A stretch of 64,000 nucleotides of DNA from assembly GCA_039915945.1 (NCBI GenBank), contig JBDSMH010000102.1:1-64000 (forward strand). The letters are read 5' to 3'. The position numbers and the translations under genes were made by a program. Positions 54,125-63,286 of this stretch are shown here, one piece after another. Numbering within the stretch: position 1 is the first letter of the stretch; each line of letters starts with the position of its first letter. The notes beneath the pieces are model-generated. The model was not told the DNA's origin. It saw only the letters and a program-made list of their open reading frames with translations, and made no database searches. The stretch comes from DATLFA01 sp039915945. GTDB taxonomy: Bacteria; Actinomycetota; Acidimicrobiia; Acidimicrobiales; WLNW01.

Positions 54125-55270
54125 ATGCGCACGCTGAAGGACCAGGCAATCATCGCCGGCATCGGCCAAACCGAGTTCTCGAAGGCATCGGGTCGCAGCG
54201 AGCTCCAACTCGCCGCCGAAGCCGGTTTGGCCGCGATCGAGGACGCCGGCATGACACCGGCCGACATCGAAGGACTGGTCACGTTCACGCTCGACTCGAG
54301 CGACGAGTTGCTCCTCATGCGCACATTGGGTATCCCAGAGCTGCGCTACTGGTCGCGCACTCCCCACGGCGGCGCGGGAGCACACACCACCGTGCAGCAC
54401 GCCGCGCTCGCCATCGCCAGCGGCGCGGCCAAGGCGGTGCTCGTCTACCGCGCGTTCAACGAACGATCGGGACGACGCTTCGGCCAGCCAAACGCGCGAG
54501 TGACACCTCCAGGGTGGAACTGGTACCTGCCATTCGGCCTCGATACGCCGGCAAAGATCTACGCGCTCCAGTTCCAGCGCTACATGCACGAGTACGGCCT
54601 CACGAACGAAGACTTCGGGCGCTATACCGTGGTCGCGCGCAAGCACGCGGCGACCAATCCAAATGCGTGGTTCTACGAGCGTCCGATCACCCTCGAGGAC
54701 CATCAGAATTCCCGCTGGATCGTCGAGCCGATCATCCGCCTGCTCGACTGCTGCCAAGAGAGCGACGGCGGTGTGGCCATGGTCGTCACCGCCGCCGAAC
54801 GTGCGAACGACTTGCCGAACCCGGCAGCACGCATCGCAGCGATCGCCGATGGTCACCTCATCGACGGCAGCGTGATGTTCAATTACTACCACCCGAGCCT
54901 CGCCGAATTTCCCGAGGCGCGTTTCCTGGCAAAGCAGCTGTACGCCATGGCCGGTGTGGGCCCCGGTGACATCGACGCCGCGATGATCTACGAGAACTTC
55001 AGTCCCATCGTGTTTCTACAACTCGAAGGTCTCGGCTTTTGCGGTCCGGGCGAGGCGAAGGATTTCATCGCCGACGGGAACATCGAGCTGGGCGGTTCAC
55101 TCCCCGTCAATACGCACGGCGGGTTGCTCGGCGAGGCCTACATCCACGGCCTCAACAACATCCTCGAAGCAGTGCGTCAGATTCGAGGCACCGCGGTCAA
55201 TCAGGTGCCCGACGCCGAGCACGTAATGGTCGCCGGTGGACGCAGCGGCATTATCCTCGCGAAGAACTGA
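54125..55270 (+). CDS. Thiolase-like lipid-transfer protein (Ltp2-like)
   Basis: 381 residues. DQAIIAGIGQTEFSK and GHLIDGSVMFNYYHP match the SCP-x/Ltp subgroup of thiolase-like proteins; the usual thiolase Cys is not found where a classical enzyme has it, and IYENFSPIVFLQLEG keeps the Tyr region of Ltp2-type retro-aldolases. With the DUF35 partner it could cleave a hydroxyacyl-CoA to release acetyl- or propionyl-CoA. ATG 54125 is five bases after the previous stop. Confidence 0.85.
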   Translation: MRTLKDQAIIAGIGQTEFSKASGRSELQLAAEAGLAAIEDAGMTPADIEGLVTFTLDSSDELLLMRTLGIPELRYWSRTPHGGAGAHTTVQHAALAIASGAAKAVLVYRAFNERSGRRFGQPNARVTPPGWNWYLPFGLDTPAKIYALQFQRYMHEYGLTNEDFGRYTVVARKHAATNPNAWFYERPITLEDHQNSRWIVEPIIRLLDCCQESDGGVAMVVTAAERANDLPNPAARIAAIADGHLIDGSVMFNYYHPSLAEFPEARFLAKQLYAMAGVGPGDIDAAMIYENFSPIVFLQLEGLGFCGPGEAKDFIADGNIELGGSLPVNTHGGLLGEAYIHGLNNILEAVRQIRGTAVNQVPDAEHVMVAGGRSGIILAKN

Positions 55271-55305
55271 CTAGCATCGCCAAAATCGCATCCGGGGGGG
55301 TGATG

Positions 55306-56259
55306 ATGAGGGCCATTGGCCAGCGCATGCTGCATCTCGTGGCCGTGCTATTCCTCGTCAGCGTCTCGGCGCTGATTCTCGTCGACCTCGCGCCCGGTGA
55401 CCCCGCGCTCGAGGTACTCGGGCCCGAAGCATCCGACGAGCAGATCGCCGCCATTCATCGCGAACTTGGGCTCGACAAGTCGTTGCCGAGCCGTTACGTC
55501 GAGTGGGTCGGCGACGCGCTGCGCGGCGATCTCGGTCGTTCCTTTCGGACCAAGCTTCCGGTGGCAGACGAGATCCGCAGTCGCATTCCGGTCAATATCG
55601 AACTTTCGGCGCTGGCACTCATCTTGGCCCTCCTCATCGCGATTCCGCTCGGTGCGTACGCGGCGCACGTGCGTGAAGGCCGATTCGACCGCGTTAGTAG
55701 CGGCGTGACCTCGTTGATGTTGTCGTCCCCGCCCTTTCTGACCGCGACCGTCCTGGTGTTCATCCTGTCGGTGAAACTCAAACTGCTACCGGTGGCGGGA
55801 TGGACGCCGATGACCGAAGACCTGCACCAGAACCTGCGCCACATCGCGCTCCCCGTGTTCGCGATGACCATGCTCGAACTGTCGCAATTCTCCCGGCTCT
55901 TGCGCTCTGACATGGTCGACACGCTCGACCAGGACTACATCCTGGCGGCCCGTTCGATCGGTCTGCCCCGCCGCCAGATCTTGTTCCGCTATGCGTTCCG
56001 ACCGTCGTCGATATCGCTCGTCACGGTGGCGGGGATCGCGCTCGGCCGCCTCATCGGCGGCTCCGTCATCATGGAGCAGATCTTCGCGCTGCCAGGGCTG
56101 GGTCGGTTGGTATTGACCGCCATCAGCGGCAAGGACATCATCGTCGTTCAGGGCGTAGTGCTTTTCGTCGGCACCGTCTATGTCGCGCTCAACATGATCA
56201 TCACCGTGCTCTACGCGTGGCTCGATCCACGTATCCGGGCGTTGAGTGCTCATGGTTGA
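55306..56259 (+). CDS. ABC transporter permease (DppB-like)
   Basis: 317 residues with about six membrane helices. ELGLDKSLPSRYVEWVGDAL and GGSVIMEQIFALPGLGRLV are classical for the peptide/opine/nickel permease family, and DYILAARSIGLPRRQILFRY is the EAA loop that touches the ATPase. ATG 55306 (or 55303) follows a run of seven G. It overlaps DppC by eight bases. Confidence 0.88.
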   Translation: MRAIGQRMLHLVAVLFLVSVSALILVDLAPGDPALEVLGPEASDEQIAAIHRELGLDKSLPSRYVEWVGDALRGDLGRSFRTKLPVADEIRSRIPVNIELSALALILALLIAIPLGAYAAHVREGRFDRVSSGVTSLMLSSPPFLTATVLVFILSVKLKLLPVAGWTPMTEDLHQNLRHIALPVFAMTMLELSQFSRLLRSDMVDTLDQDYILAARSIGLPRRQILFRYAFRPSSISLVTVAGIALGRLIGGSVIMEQIFALPGLGRLVLTAISGKDIIVVQGVVLFVGTVYVALNMIITVLYAWLDPRIRALSAHG

Positions 56260-57163
56260 TCAGATGGTCACACCGGTCCAGGTCGAACTCGACGAGCCAG
56301 CCCGCGCGCGGCGCAAACGCGGACGCGAGCGCCGAGCACGCGGGCGGTTCGCCTTCGGTTTCGCGACGGGTTGGCTCGGGCTCTGCGTTTTCGTGTCAGT
56401 GTTCGCGGACCTGCTACCGCTCAAGCACTACGCCGAGACACCCGACAGCGGGGTCAGTCAGTTTCGGCGCAAGCCCGGCTTCCGTCTGGATGAACCATTG
56501 GGCACCGACTCGGTCGGTCGCAGCGAGTTGTCGCGTGTGATCTACGGGCTCCGCGTCAGTCTGCTGCTCGCCTTGGGCGCGGTCACGCTGGCGATGGTGC
56601 TCGGAGTCGCCTTCGGTGTCACCGCGGGATACCTCCGCGGGTGGTTCGGCAGGATCTTCGATCTCGTAACCGACACGCTGCTCGCGTTCCCGCCACTGAT
56701 GTTCCTGCTCGCACTGTCGGCCGCGTTGCGGCCCGGTTTCCGAACACTCACGATTTCGTTGATATTCTTGGCGTTTCCGACACAAGCGAAAGTGGCGCGG
56801 GCCAACACGCTCACGTTCGCCAGCCGCGAGTTCGTACTCGCTGCCCGCGCCATGGGCGCGAAGTCGCGACGCATCATCGTGCGCGAGATCATGCCGAACG
56901 TCGCGTTGCCGGTGATGTCCGTGTCGTTCCTTGCGATGGCGGGGCTCATCGTGGCCGAAGGTTCCCTCAGTTTCCTCGGCGTGGGCATTCCCGGGCCCAC
57001 TCCCGCGCTCGGCGCGATGGTGGCCGACGGCCGGCCGAACTTGGCTACCTCGCCTCACCTCGTCTTCGTGCCCGGCATCGTGTTGTTGCTCACGGTCTTC
57101 TCACTCAACACCGTCGGCGATCGCGCACGCGCCGTTCTTGGCCTGCGCGACCTGACCGCCTGA
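56252..57163 (+). CDS. ABC transporter permease (DppC-like)
   Basis: 303 residues with a cytosolic basic N-terminus, then about six helices. GTDSVGRSELSRVIYGLRVS and REFVLAARAMGAKSRRIIVR (EAA loop) are DppC signatures, plus GLIVAEGSLSFLGVGIPGP. ATG 56252 overlaps the DppB stop. Together with DppB and the binding protein at 57287 it would import a peptide or similar solute; no ATPase gene is visible in the window. Confidence 0.88.
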   Translation: MVDQMVTPVQVELDEPARARRKRGRERRARGRFAFGFATGWLGLCVFVSVFADLLPLKHYAETPDSGVSQFRRKPGFRLDEPLGTDSVGRSELSRVIYGLRVSLLLALGAVTLAMVLGVAFGVTAGYLRGWFGRIFDLVTDTLLAFPPLMFLLALSAALRPGFRTLTISLIFLAFPTQAKVARANTLTFASREFVLAARAMGAKSRRIIVREIMPNVALPVMSVSFLAMAGLIVAEGSLSFLGVGIPGPTPALGAMVADGRPNLATSPHLVFVPGIVLLLTVFSLNTVGDRARAVLGLRDLTA

Positions 57164-57254
57164 TTACGGCGAAACGAGCCGATCGCTTGCGCGAGGCTGC
57201 CGAAGCTAGGCCCCATCCCTATAGGTCTGGACCCAAACGACATAGGTTTGCTAA

Positions 57255-57269
57255 GTTCGTTTGGCGAAC
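57255..57269. promoter_or_regulatory. Inverted repeat before the ABC binding protein
   Basis: GTTCG-TTTGG-CGAAC, perfect arms, 17 bases before ATG 57287. A wider imperfect pair, AGGTTTGC and GCGAACCT, surrounds it. Possible operator or attenuator for the binding protein. Confidence 0.4.
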
Positions 57270-57286
57270 CTTTGGGGGAGGGTCAC

Positions 57287-58909
57287 ATGAAGCGTTTTCG
57301 GGGGCTGATCTCGTTTTTCCTTACCGCGGCTTTGCTGGCGACAGCATGCGGCGATTCGAAAGGCGACGATGCCGCGCCAACCCAGACCGGCACGCCGGGT
57401 ACGGGTGCAGCGGTGGCGACAACCGCGCCGCAACCGGTTACCGGGGGCAAGCTCTCGGTATTGATCACCTCGGAGACCCGCGGGATGGATCCCATCGCCG
57501 TGACGGGTTCGTCGGGCCTCGGCGGCGAGCCACCGCGGATGTATGCCGTCTATGACGCACTCATGCTGACCGACAACAAGACCGGAGAAGTCAAGCCGGC
57601 ATTGGCCGAGTCGTTGACATCGACCGACCGCATCGTCTGGACGCTCAAGTTGCGGCCCAACGTCAAGTTCTCCGACGGCACGCCATATGACGCCGAAGCG
57701 GTGAAGTTCAACTGGGACCGTCACAACGATCCCGCGCTGAATTCAACCGCCCGCCCGCTCATTCAATCGATGAAGTCGATCGAAGTCGTCGATGCGGTGA
57801 CGCTGAAGATCACACTCAACGCCGAGAACGGCCAGTTCGCCCGCAACGTCGCGTCGAACCTCGCGTGGTCGGCGTCGCCCACTGCGGTCAAGGCCAAGGG
57901 CAAGGACTACGGAACCACCGCCGCCAACATCGTCGGCGCCGGTCCATTCATCATGAAGGAGTGGACACGCGACTCCAGGATGGTGCTCACGCGCAATCCG
58001 ACCTACTGGCAGACGGGCAAGCCCTACCTCGACGAGTTGGAATTCCGAGTGATGCCCGACGAGACGCAACGGTTGAACAGTCTCACCACGGGCGAAGCAG
58101 ATCTCGCGTGGCTCAACACATTACCGGTGCAAAAGCAGGCAAAGGACGCAGGCCTGGTGGCGCAACGCGTCAACGGCGTCGGGGCTTCCGGTCTTCAATT
58201 CAACCTCACGAAAGAGCCGTTCAACGACGCCCGCGTGCGTAAAGCCGTGCAACTCGCCATCGATCCGGCTCAACTCGCCCAGGTCGCGACCGACGGATTG
58301 GACGAACCCATCGCATCGTGGTTCCCGGCAACGACACCGTGGCACGACGCGGCGGTGGTGTTCCCCAAGTTCAGCACGGCTGAGGCACAGAAACTGGTGG
58401 ACGCGTACGCCGCAGAGAAGGGCAAGAACCTCGAGTTCACGCTCACGACGAGCGACGCCGGCGCCAACCCGAAGATCGCGGAATTCATCGCCGCGGCCCT
58501 GAACAAACTACAGAAGGTCAGTGTCAAGACCGAACTCAAACCCGGTGCGCAGACGACCTCCGACTTGCGGGCCAAGAACTATCAGATGATTCCTTACGCG
58601 TTCCTCGGCGCCGACCCCGAACCGCAGTTCTACGACTCGTGGCACTCAAAGGGCACTCGCAACTTCAGTGGGTACAACAACCCTCTCGTCGACGCCGCAC
58701 TCTTGCGGGCTCGCAACGCGACGGATACCGCCGCGCGCAAGAAGGAATACACCGACGTGCAGAAGATGTTGATCGACGACGGAATTCCGATGATCATCAC
58801 CACTCGCACCGTCACCGCCTTGACGACGAAGAAGGATCGCGTACAAGGCATCGAGATGTGGGAAGACGGCGGCGGCGTGTTCTTCGACAAGTTGTGGATC
58901 AAGAAGTAG
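57287..58909 (+). CDS. ABC transporter substrate-binding lipoprotein (family 5)
   Basis: 540 residues. A signal with LLATAC lipobox (Cys near residue 20), a short Thr/Pro linker, then the SBP family 5 domain: KPALAESLTSTDRIVWTLKL, VKFSDGTPYDAEAVKFNWDR, TYWQTGKPYLDELEFRVMPD and FNDARVRKAVQLAIDP. It would bind a peptide, opine or similar solute outside the membrane for the DppBC pair. ATG 57287 follows GGGGGAGGG. Ends 30 bases before the convergent TetR gene. Confidence 0.88.
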   Translation: MKRFRGLISFFLTAALLATACGDSKGDDAAPTQTGTPGTGAAVATTAPQPVTGGKLSVLITSETRGMDPIAVTGSSGLGGEPPRMYAVYDALMLTDNKTGEVKPALAESLTSTDRIVWTLKLRPNVKFSDGTPYDAEAVKFNWDRHNDPALNSTARPLIQSMKSIEVVDAVTLKITLNAENGQFARNVASNLAWSASPTAVKAKGKDYGTTAANIVGAGPFIMKEWTRDSRMVLTRNPTYWQTGKPYLDELEFRVMPDETQRLNSLTTGEADLAWLNTLPVQKQAKDAGLVAQRVNGVGASGLQFNLTKEPFNDARVRKAVQLAIDPAQLAQVATDGLDEPIASWFPATTPWHDAAVVFPKFSTAEAQKLVDAYAAEKGKNLEFTLTTSDAGANPKIAEFIAAALNKLQKVSVKTELKPGAQTTSDLRAKNYQMIPYAFLGADPEPQFYDSWHSKGTRNFSGYNNPLVDAALLRARNATDTAARKKEYTDVQKMLIDDGIPMIITTRTVTALTTKKDRVQGIEMWEDGGGVFFDKLWIKK

Positions 58910-58939
58910 CTGAGAACACCGACGCAAAGCTGCGATCGG

Positions 58940-59536
58940 TCAGGGCTTCGGCCACTCACCAGTAGCCGTCGCGACCACGAAGAGGTCGACGAGTCGCTCG
59001 AACGTCTCGTCGGCCTCGCCGCTTGCGTACGAACCATGCGCCTCGGCCAACATGAACCCTCGCATCGCCGCGCTGAACGCACGGTGACTATGGCGTACGC
59101 GGTTTTCGTCGAGCCCGAATCCGCGCAGCGTCGCGCGAATCGGCTCGGCCAGTCGCCGCCCAGCCTCCTCGAACTCGGGGTCGCTCTCGATCGGAGCCAC
59201 GAAGAGCAGCCGCGCCCGCAGCGGGTGGGCTTTGGCAAAGCTGCGATACACCTGGGCGACTGCGTGGAGACCATCGACACCCGAACGACCGAGAGCGGCC
59301 TCCCACAACTGTTGCGCCAACGCGGACTGGCTGACGATTGCCATCCGTCGATGGAGATCGTCGATCGAGTTCACGTGCGTGTACAACGACGTGACGTGGC
59401 AACCGAGGCGGCGGGCGACCTTTGCCAAGGTGACCGCGGCGACGCCCTCTTCGTCGGCAATCTCGAGCGCCTCGGCCACCACCGCGTCAGGGCTGAGCGA
59501 GCGGGCTCTGGTACTCGGCGGCGCACCGTCTTCCAT
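58940..59536 (-). CDS. TetR-family transcriptional regulator
   Basis: 198 residues. The HTH reads VTLAKVARRLGCHVTSLYTHV (residues about 36-56), and the C-terminal WHG-type ligand domain includes AFSAAMRGFMLAEAHGSY. It is a repressor candidate for the catabolic island. CCTA-N5-TAGG (59559-59571), which includes CTATGA, lies 22 bases before the start and could be its own operator. Whether it binds TCATAGYA-N4-CTAT is a guess. Confidence 0.82.
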   Translation of the reverse strand: MEDGAPPSTRARSLSPDAVVAEALEIADEEGVAAVTLAKVARRLGCHVTSLYTHVNSIDDLHRRMAIVSQSALAQQLWEAALGRSGVDGLHAVAQVYRSFAKAHPLRARLLFVAPIESDPEFEEAGRRLAEPIRATLRGFGLDENRVRHSHRAFSAAMRGFMLAEAHGSYASGEADETFERLVDLFVVATATGEWPKP

Positions 59537-59637
59537 GAGGGCGACCGTAGCGCGAAATCCTATGAATTAGGGACGAAGGCAACTGAGTATGGCCAAGATC
59601 CCAGCCGCCATAGCGATCGCAATGCGTTGCCGCGCCG

Positions 59638-60705
59638 TCACAGGTTCCAAACTCGGGAGGCATTGCCCGCCACTATGAGCTCGCGCTCGTTACCCGGAAC
59701 CCCCTGAAGCGACTTCTCGACCATCGCCCGAGAATTGGGCCAACTAGAAACCGGGTGCGGATAGTCCGACGACCACATGATGTTCTCCACACCGAGCCGA
59801 TGGCGCAGGAGTTGGATTGCGTCGGGCTCATCGATGTACGTCAAGAAGAGATTGCGATGGAAGTAGAAGCTGGGTAGTTCAGAGAGCGCGGGATATCGAT
59901 AGCCGCGGCGTACAACTTTGTCGTCGAGACTGTTGAGGAACCAGGCCACCCACAACAACCCTGCCTCGACGAACACCACCTTCAAGCGAGGGAACTTCTC
60001 GAGCGTGCCGCCGAGCAGCCACATGCCGATGGCCTCTCCCGACGAGAGCCCGGTCATCGTGGCCATGAGTGCTTGTTGTGGTGTTGGATCGCGTTGCGCC
60101 AGATCTTCGAGTCGTGTCGTGAGACCGATGTGCAGACAGATCGGCAGGTCGGTTTCTTGCACGGCCGCCCAGAGTGGGTCGTAGCGTTCGTCGTAGTAGT
60201 CGGGCAGGTCGAGTTCGGTCGGGAACACTGGCAGCTGCAACGACTTGCCGCCACTTTCGGCCACGCGCCGCACCTCACTTGCCGCGAACTCGACGTCGTG
60301 AATCGGTATCTGGTACGACACGACGAGGCGCTTCGGATCGACTGCGGCGAAGTCTCGTAGCGTGTTGTTGAATGCGTGAGTCGCCTCTTGCCATCCGCGA
60401 CGGATGCGATAAAGAAACCGGTACGCGCTGACCTCGCAATAGAGCACTTCAGTTTGCACACCGTCGGTGTCCATGTCGACCAGACGCTCGTGCGGGTTGG
60501 CATTGCCGGGCCGGCCGAACGCGGGATGGCTGAACGTCTGCATCATCGATTGGTTCGCCGCGCCCGCCGGTGCGCTCATGACGCGCCGTTGGAACTGAGC
60601 CGTCGCCTCGTCGTAGTCGTCGTGAAACGTTGACGCCAGCCGCTCTTTGACCTGTTCCTGACGAACGGTCACATGCGAGTCGGCCGAGATCAACACTTCG
60701 TCCAT
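59638..60705 (-). CDS. Amidohydrolase (ACMSD/Amidohydrolase_2 family), paralogue B
   Basis: 355 residues from ATG 60705. ISADSHVTV, CLHIGLTTRLEDLAQRDPTP and MWSSDYPHPVSSWPNSRAM give the metal site and catalytic Asp, nearly identical to paralogue A in pattern and length. The two are probably a duplication. The operator palindrome at 60726-60741 lies between it and the divergent CoA-transferase. Confidence 0.85.
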   Translation of the reverse strand: MDEVLISADSHVTVRQEQVKERLASTFHDDYDEATAQFQRRVMSAPAGAANQSMMQTFSHPAFGRPGNANPHERLVDMDTDGVQTEVLYCEVSAYRFLYRIRRGWQEATHAFNNTLRDFAAVDPKRLVVSYQIPIHDVEFAASEVRRVAESGGKSLQLPVFPTELDLPDYYDERYDPLWAAVQETDLPICLHIGLTTRLEDLAQRDPTPQQALMATMTGLSSGEAIGMWLLGGTLEKFPRLKVVFVEAGLLWVAWFLNSLDDKVVRRGYRYPALSELPSFYFHRNLFLTYIDEPDAIQLLRHRLGVENIMWSSDYPHPVSSWPNSRAMVEKSLQGVPGNERELIVAGNASRVWNL

Positions 60706-60725
60706 GACGGACCCCTGCTGCTCGT

Positions 60726-60741
60726 CATAGTAGCTACTATC
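60726..60741. promoter_or_regulatory. Operator-like palindrome, site 3 of the catabolic island
   Basis: CATAG-TAGCTA-CTATC, preceded by T; the inner ATAGTAGCTACTAT is a perfect 14-bp palindrome. It lies between divergent genes starting at 60705 and 60779. Confidence 0.75.
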
Positions 60742-60778
60742 GTGCGCGCGGAGCACTGCTCCTGGGGAGGTACGGGCC

Positions 60779-63271
60779 ATGACCGGAGTTCTGTCCGGCG
60801 TACTGGTACTCGATTTGTCGTGGGGTATTGCGGGTCCAGCCGCGGCGATGTTGTTGTGCACGCACGGCGCCGAAGTCACGCGGATCGAACGGCCCGGCGA
60901 AGATCCATTTGCCGACTGGCTCGACTACCGCGTGTATCACCGCGGCAAGCGTTCGGCGGTGCTCGATCTCGCCGACACAGCCGATCGCGATCGCTTTCTT
61001 GCGCTGGCGTCCACCGCAGATGTCGTCATCGAATCGTTTGCCCCCGGGGTCACGGCACGCTTCGGCATCGACTACCCGACACTGAGCGCGCGCAACGAAC
61101 GGCTCGTGTATTGCTCGATCACGGGTTACGGACCCGAGAGCCAGCACCGCGATCGTCCGGCCTACGACCAGTTGGTCGCGGCGCGCACGGGCTTCCAGTG
61201 GGAAGTTCGAGCCTGGCCCGGATCGTCGGCCGATCACGTCGCGGGCCGTGACCTCTTCGGTCCGTCCACCGATCTGCCGGCCGACGAGCGCCATTGGTTC
61301 GACCGCAGCGGGCCGGTCTTCACCGCGACGCCGGCACCGAGCATCTCGACTGCGTATCTCGCCGCGCTCGGCACAAGTGCCGCGCTGCGCGCCCGCGAGA
61401 CGACGGGCCGCGGGCAACTCGTCGAGACGTCGTTGCTGCAGGGCATCGTCGCGTATCAGGGTTCGATGTGGCAGCGCAGCGAACACGCGAGCGATATCAC
61501 CGGGCGCCCCACATCGATGGGCGAAATCATGAACCATGGCCCGGGTATCACGATCATGTCGGGCTCATGGTGCTTCTACGAATGCGCCGACGGTCGATGG
61601 ATCAATCAGTGGACGTCGCGACCCGAGTGGGCAATCCTCGCCGGCGCGGGAGACGAGCTGCGCCATCCCGATCCGGCAGAGCTTGACGCGTTCCTCGCGA
61701 AGACCGGCGGACGCAATGCCGATCTGGCGACACTGTTGCGCGTGCGCATGCAAGCGAAACCGATCTTTGCGAAGTTCCCACAAGCCGATTGGGTGCGCCT
61801 TGCCGCGGAGGCCAGTGTGGCGTTGCAACCGGTACGCCCGCCCGAAGAAGTGCTTTGCGATCCCGCGCTGATCGAAGACGGTTGGATCGCCGATGTCGAC
61901 GACCCCGAACTCGGGGCGCTGCGTCAGCCGGGCGTGTTCTATCGGCTGGGACTCACGCCGGGCTCGGTGCGCAGGGCGGCACCGCGTCGCGGCCAGCACA
62001 CCCAAGCGGTGCGCGACGAGGCTGCCACGATGAGCGCTGCCCGAACAATCGCCGTCGGCCCAGGCCGCTCATTGGCCGGCCCACTGGCAGGGATACGCGT
62101 GCTCGACTTCGGCCTCGCCGTCGCCGGCCCGTGGGGGGGCGAATTGCTGGCACAGCTCGGGGCCGAAGTCATCAAGATCGATCCGCCGAAGCAGAACATG
62201 TGGCTGAGCACCAACATGGCGATGAAGGTCAACCGCAGCAAGAGGCACGTGTCGCTCGACGTCAAGTCGGCCGAAGGTCTCGACGTTGCCTACGAACTCG
62301 TGCGCCAGAGCGATGTCGTGCTCATGAACATCCGCCCTCAGGCCGCGGCCAAGCTACGCCTCGACTACGACTCGCTGCGCGCCGTCAACCCGACGCTGGT
62401 GTACTGCCGCACCGCGGGCTTCGATCGGTCGCGTGCACATCTGCCGGGCAACGACCAGACGGGCAACGCGCTCGGCGGCACCGAATGGGAGGACGGTGGC
62501 ATGGCCCGCGGTGGCCGGCCGTACTTCAGCGGCGCCAGCGGCGGCGATCTCGGCAACGGGTATCTCTCGGCCATCGGCATCGTGCAAGCGCTCTACCACC
62601 GCGATCGCACCGGGGAAGGACAAGAGGTCCACACCAACATCGTCAATGCGTCGATGTTCAGCTCCGCGCGGGTCTACACCACGCCCGTTGGGCAACGCTT
62701 CGAGCGGCCGACCGTCGACCCCGAGATGTTGGGCCTCGGCGCTCTCTATCGCCTCTACCAATGCCGCGAGGGTTGGCTATGCGTCGCGGCCTTCGGTGAA
62801 GCGCACTGGGCCGCGCTCGCCCGCGCGATTCCGGTGCTCGCGAACGACGAGCACTTCGCCACCCGCGAGTTGCGATCGACCAACAACGATGCGCTCGCCT
62901 GTGTGCTCGACGAGCAGCTTCGCTCCGATAGCGCCGAACACTGGTTCGCCCTGCTCGACCGCGCCGGCGTTCCGTGCGAGATCTCGTCGAACCAGTTCTC
63001 GCAGATCGTGCTCGACGATCCCGAGCTACGCGAACGAGAACTGATCGTGTCGCGCGAAGGGCATCTCGTACACGGTCGCATGGAGATGTTCGGCCGCCTG
63101 ATCGAATTCTCCGACACCCGCGCCGAAGTCGGTGGGCCACCGGCAATTCCTGGCCAGCACAGTCGCGAGGTGTTGCGGCAATTCGGTTACAGCGACGCAC
63201 AGATCGATCAGCTCTGCGCCGCGTCGGTCTTGTTCGAGACAACCGCGCCGGTCGCGGCGTCGACAGTGTGA
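60779..63271 (+). CDS. Double-domain CaiB/BaiF (class III) CoA-transferase
   Basis: 830 residues, about twice the family length. Domain 1 (1-395) begins SGVLVLDLSWGIAGPAAAML and has AYDQLVAARTG with the catalytic Asp; domain 2 (about 430-830) begins LAGIRVLDFGLAVAGPWGGE and has GNDQTGNALGG with another. The enzyme moves CoA between carboxylic acids, forming the acyl-CoA that starts a degradation route. Domain 1 also contains an unusual insert near residue 155-190 (PADERHWFDRSGPVF). It is 15 bases before the next amidohydrolase. Confidence 0.88.
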   Translation: MTGVLSGVLVLDLSWGIAGPAAAMLLCTHGAEVTRIERPGEDPFADWLDYRVYHRGKRSAVLDLADTADRDRFLALASTADVVIESFAPGVTARFGIDYPTLSARNERLVYCSITGYGPESQHRDRPAYDQLVAARTGFQWEVRAWPGSSADHVAGRDLFGPSTDLPADERHWFDRSGPVFTATPAPSISTAYLAALGTSAALRARETTGRGQLVETSLLQGIVAYQGSMWQRSEHASDITGRPTSMGEIMNHGPGITIMSGSWCFYECADGRWINQWTSRPEWAILAGAGDELRHPDPAELDAFLAKTGGRNADLATLLRVRMQAKPIFAKFPQADWVRLAAEASVALQPVRPPEEVLCDPALIEDGWIADVDDPELGALRQPGVFYRLGLTPGSVRRAAPRRGQHTQAVRDEAATMSAARTIAVGPGRSLAGPLAGIRVLDFGLAVAGPWGGELLAQLGAEVIKIDPPKQNMWLSTNMAMKVNRSKRHVSLDVKSAEGLDVAYELVRQSDVVLMNIRPQAAAKLRLDYDSLRAVNPTLVYCRTAGFDRSRAHLPGNDQTGNALGGTEWEDGGMARGGRPYFSGASGGDLGNGYLSAIGIVQALYHRDRTGEGQEVHTNIVNASMFSSARVYTTPVGQRFERPTVDPEMLGLGALYRLYQCREGWLCVAAFGEAHWAALARAIPVLANDEHFATRELRSTNNDALACVLDEQLRSDSAEHWFALLDRAGVPCEISSNQFSQIVLDDPELRERELIVSREGHLVHGRMEMFGRLIEFSDTRAEVGGPPAIPGQHSREVLRQFGYSDAQIDQLCAASVLFETTAPVAASTV

Positions 63272-63286
63272 TAGACGGAGTCAACA

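Noticed and set aside
57241..57256. CATAGGTTTGCTAAG as a fourth copy of the island operator
   Set aside because: Spacing is five, not six, and the right arm is CTAAG.
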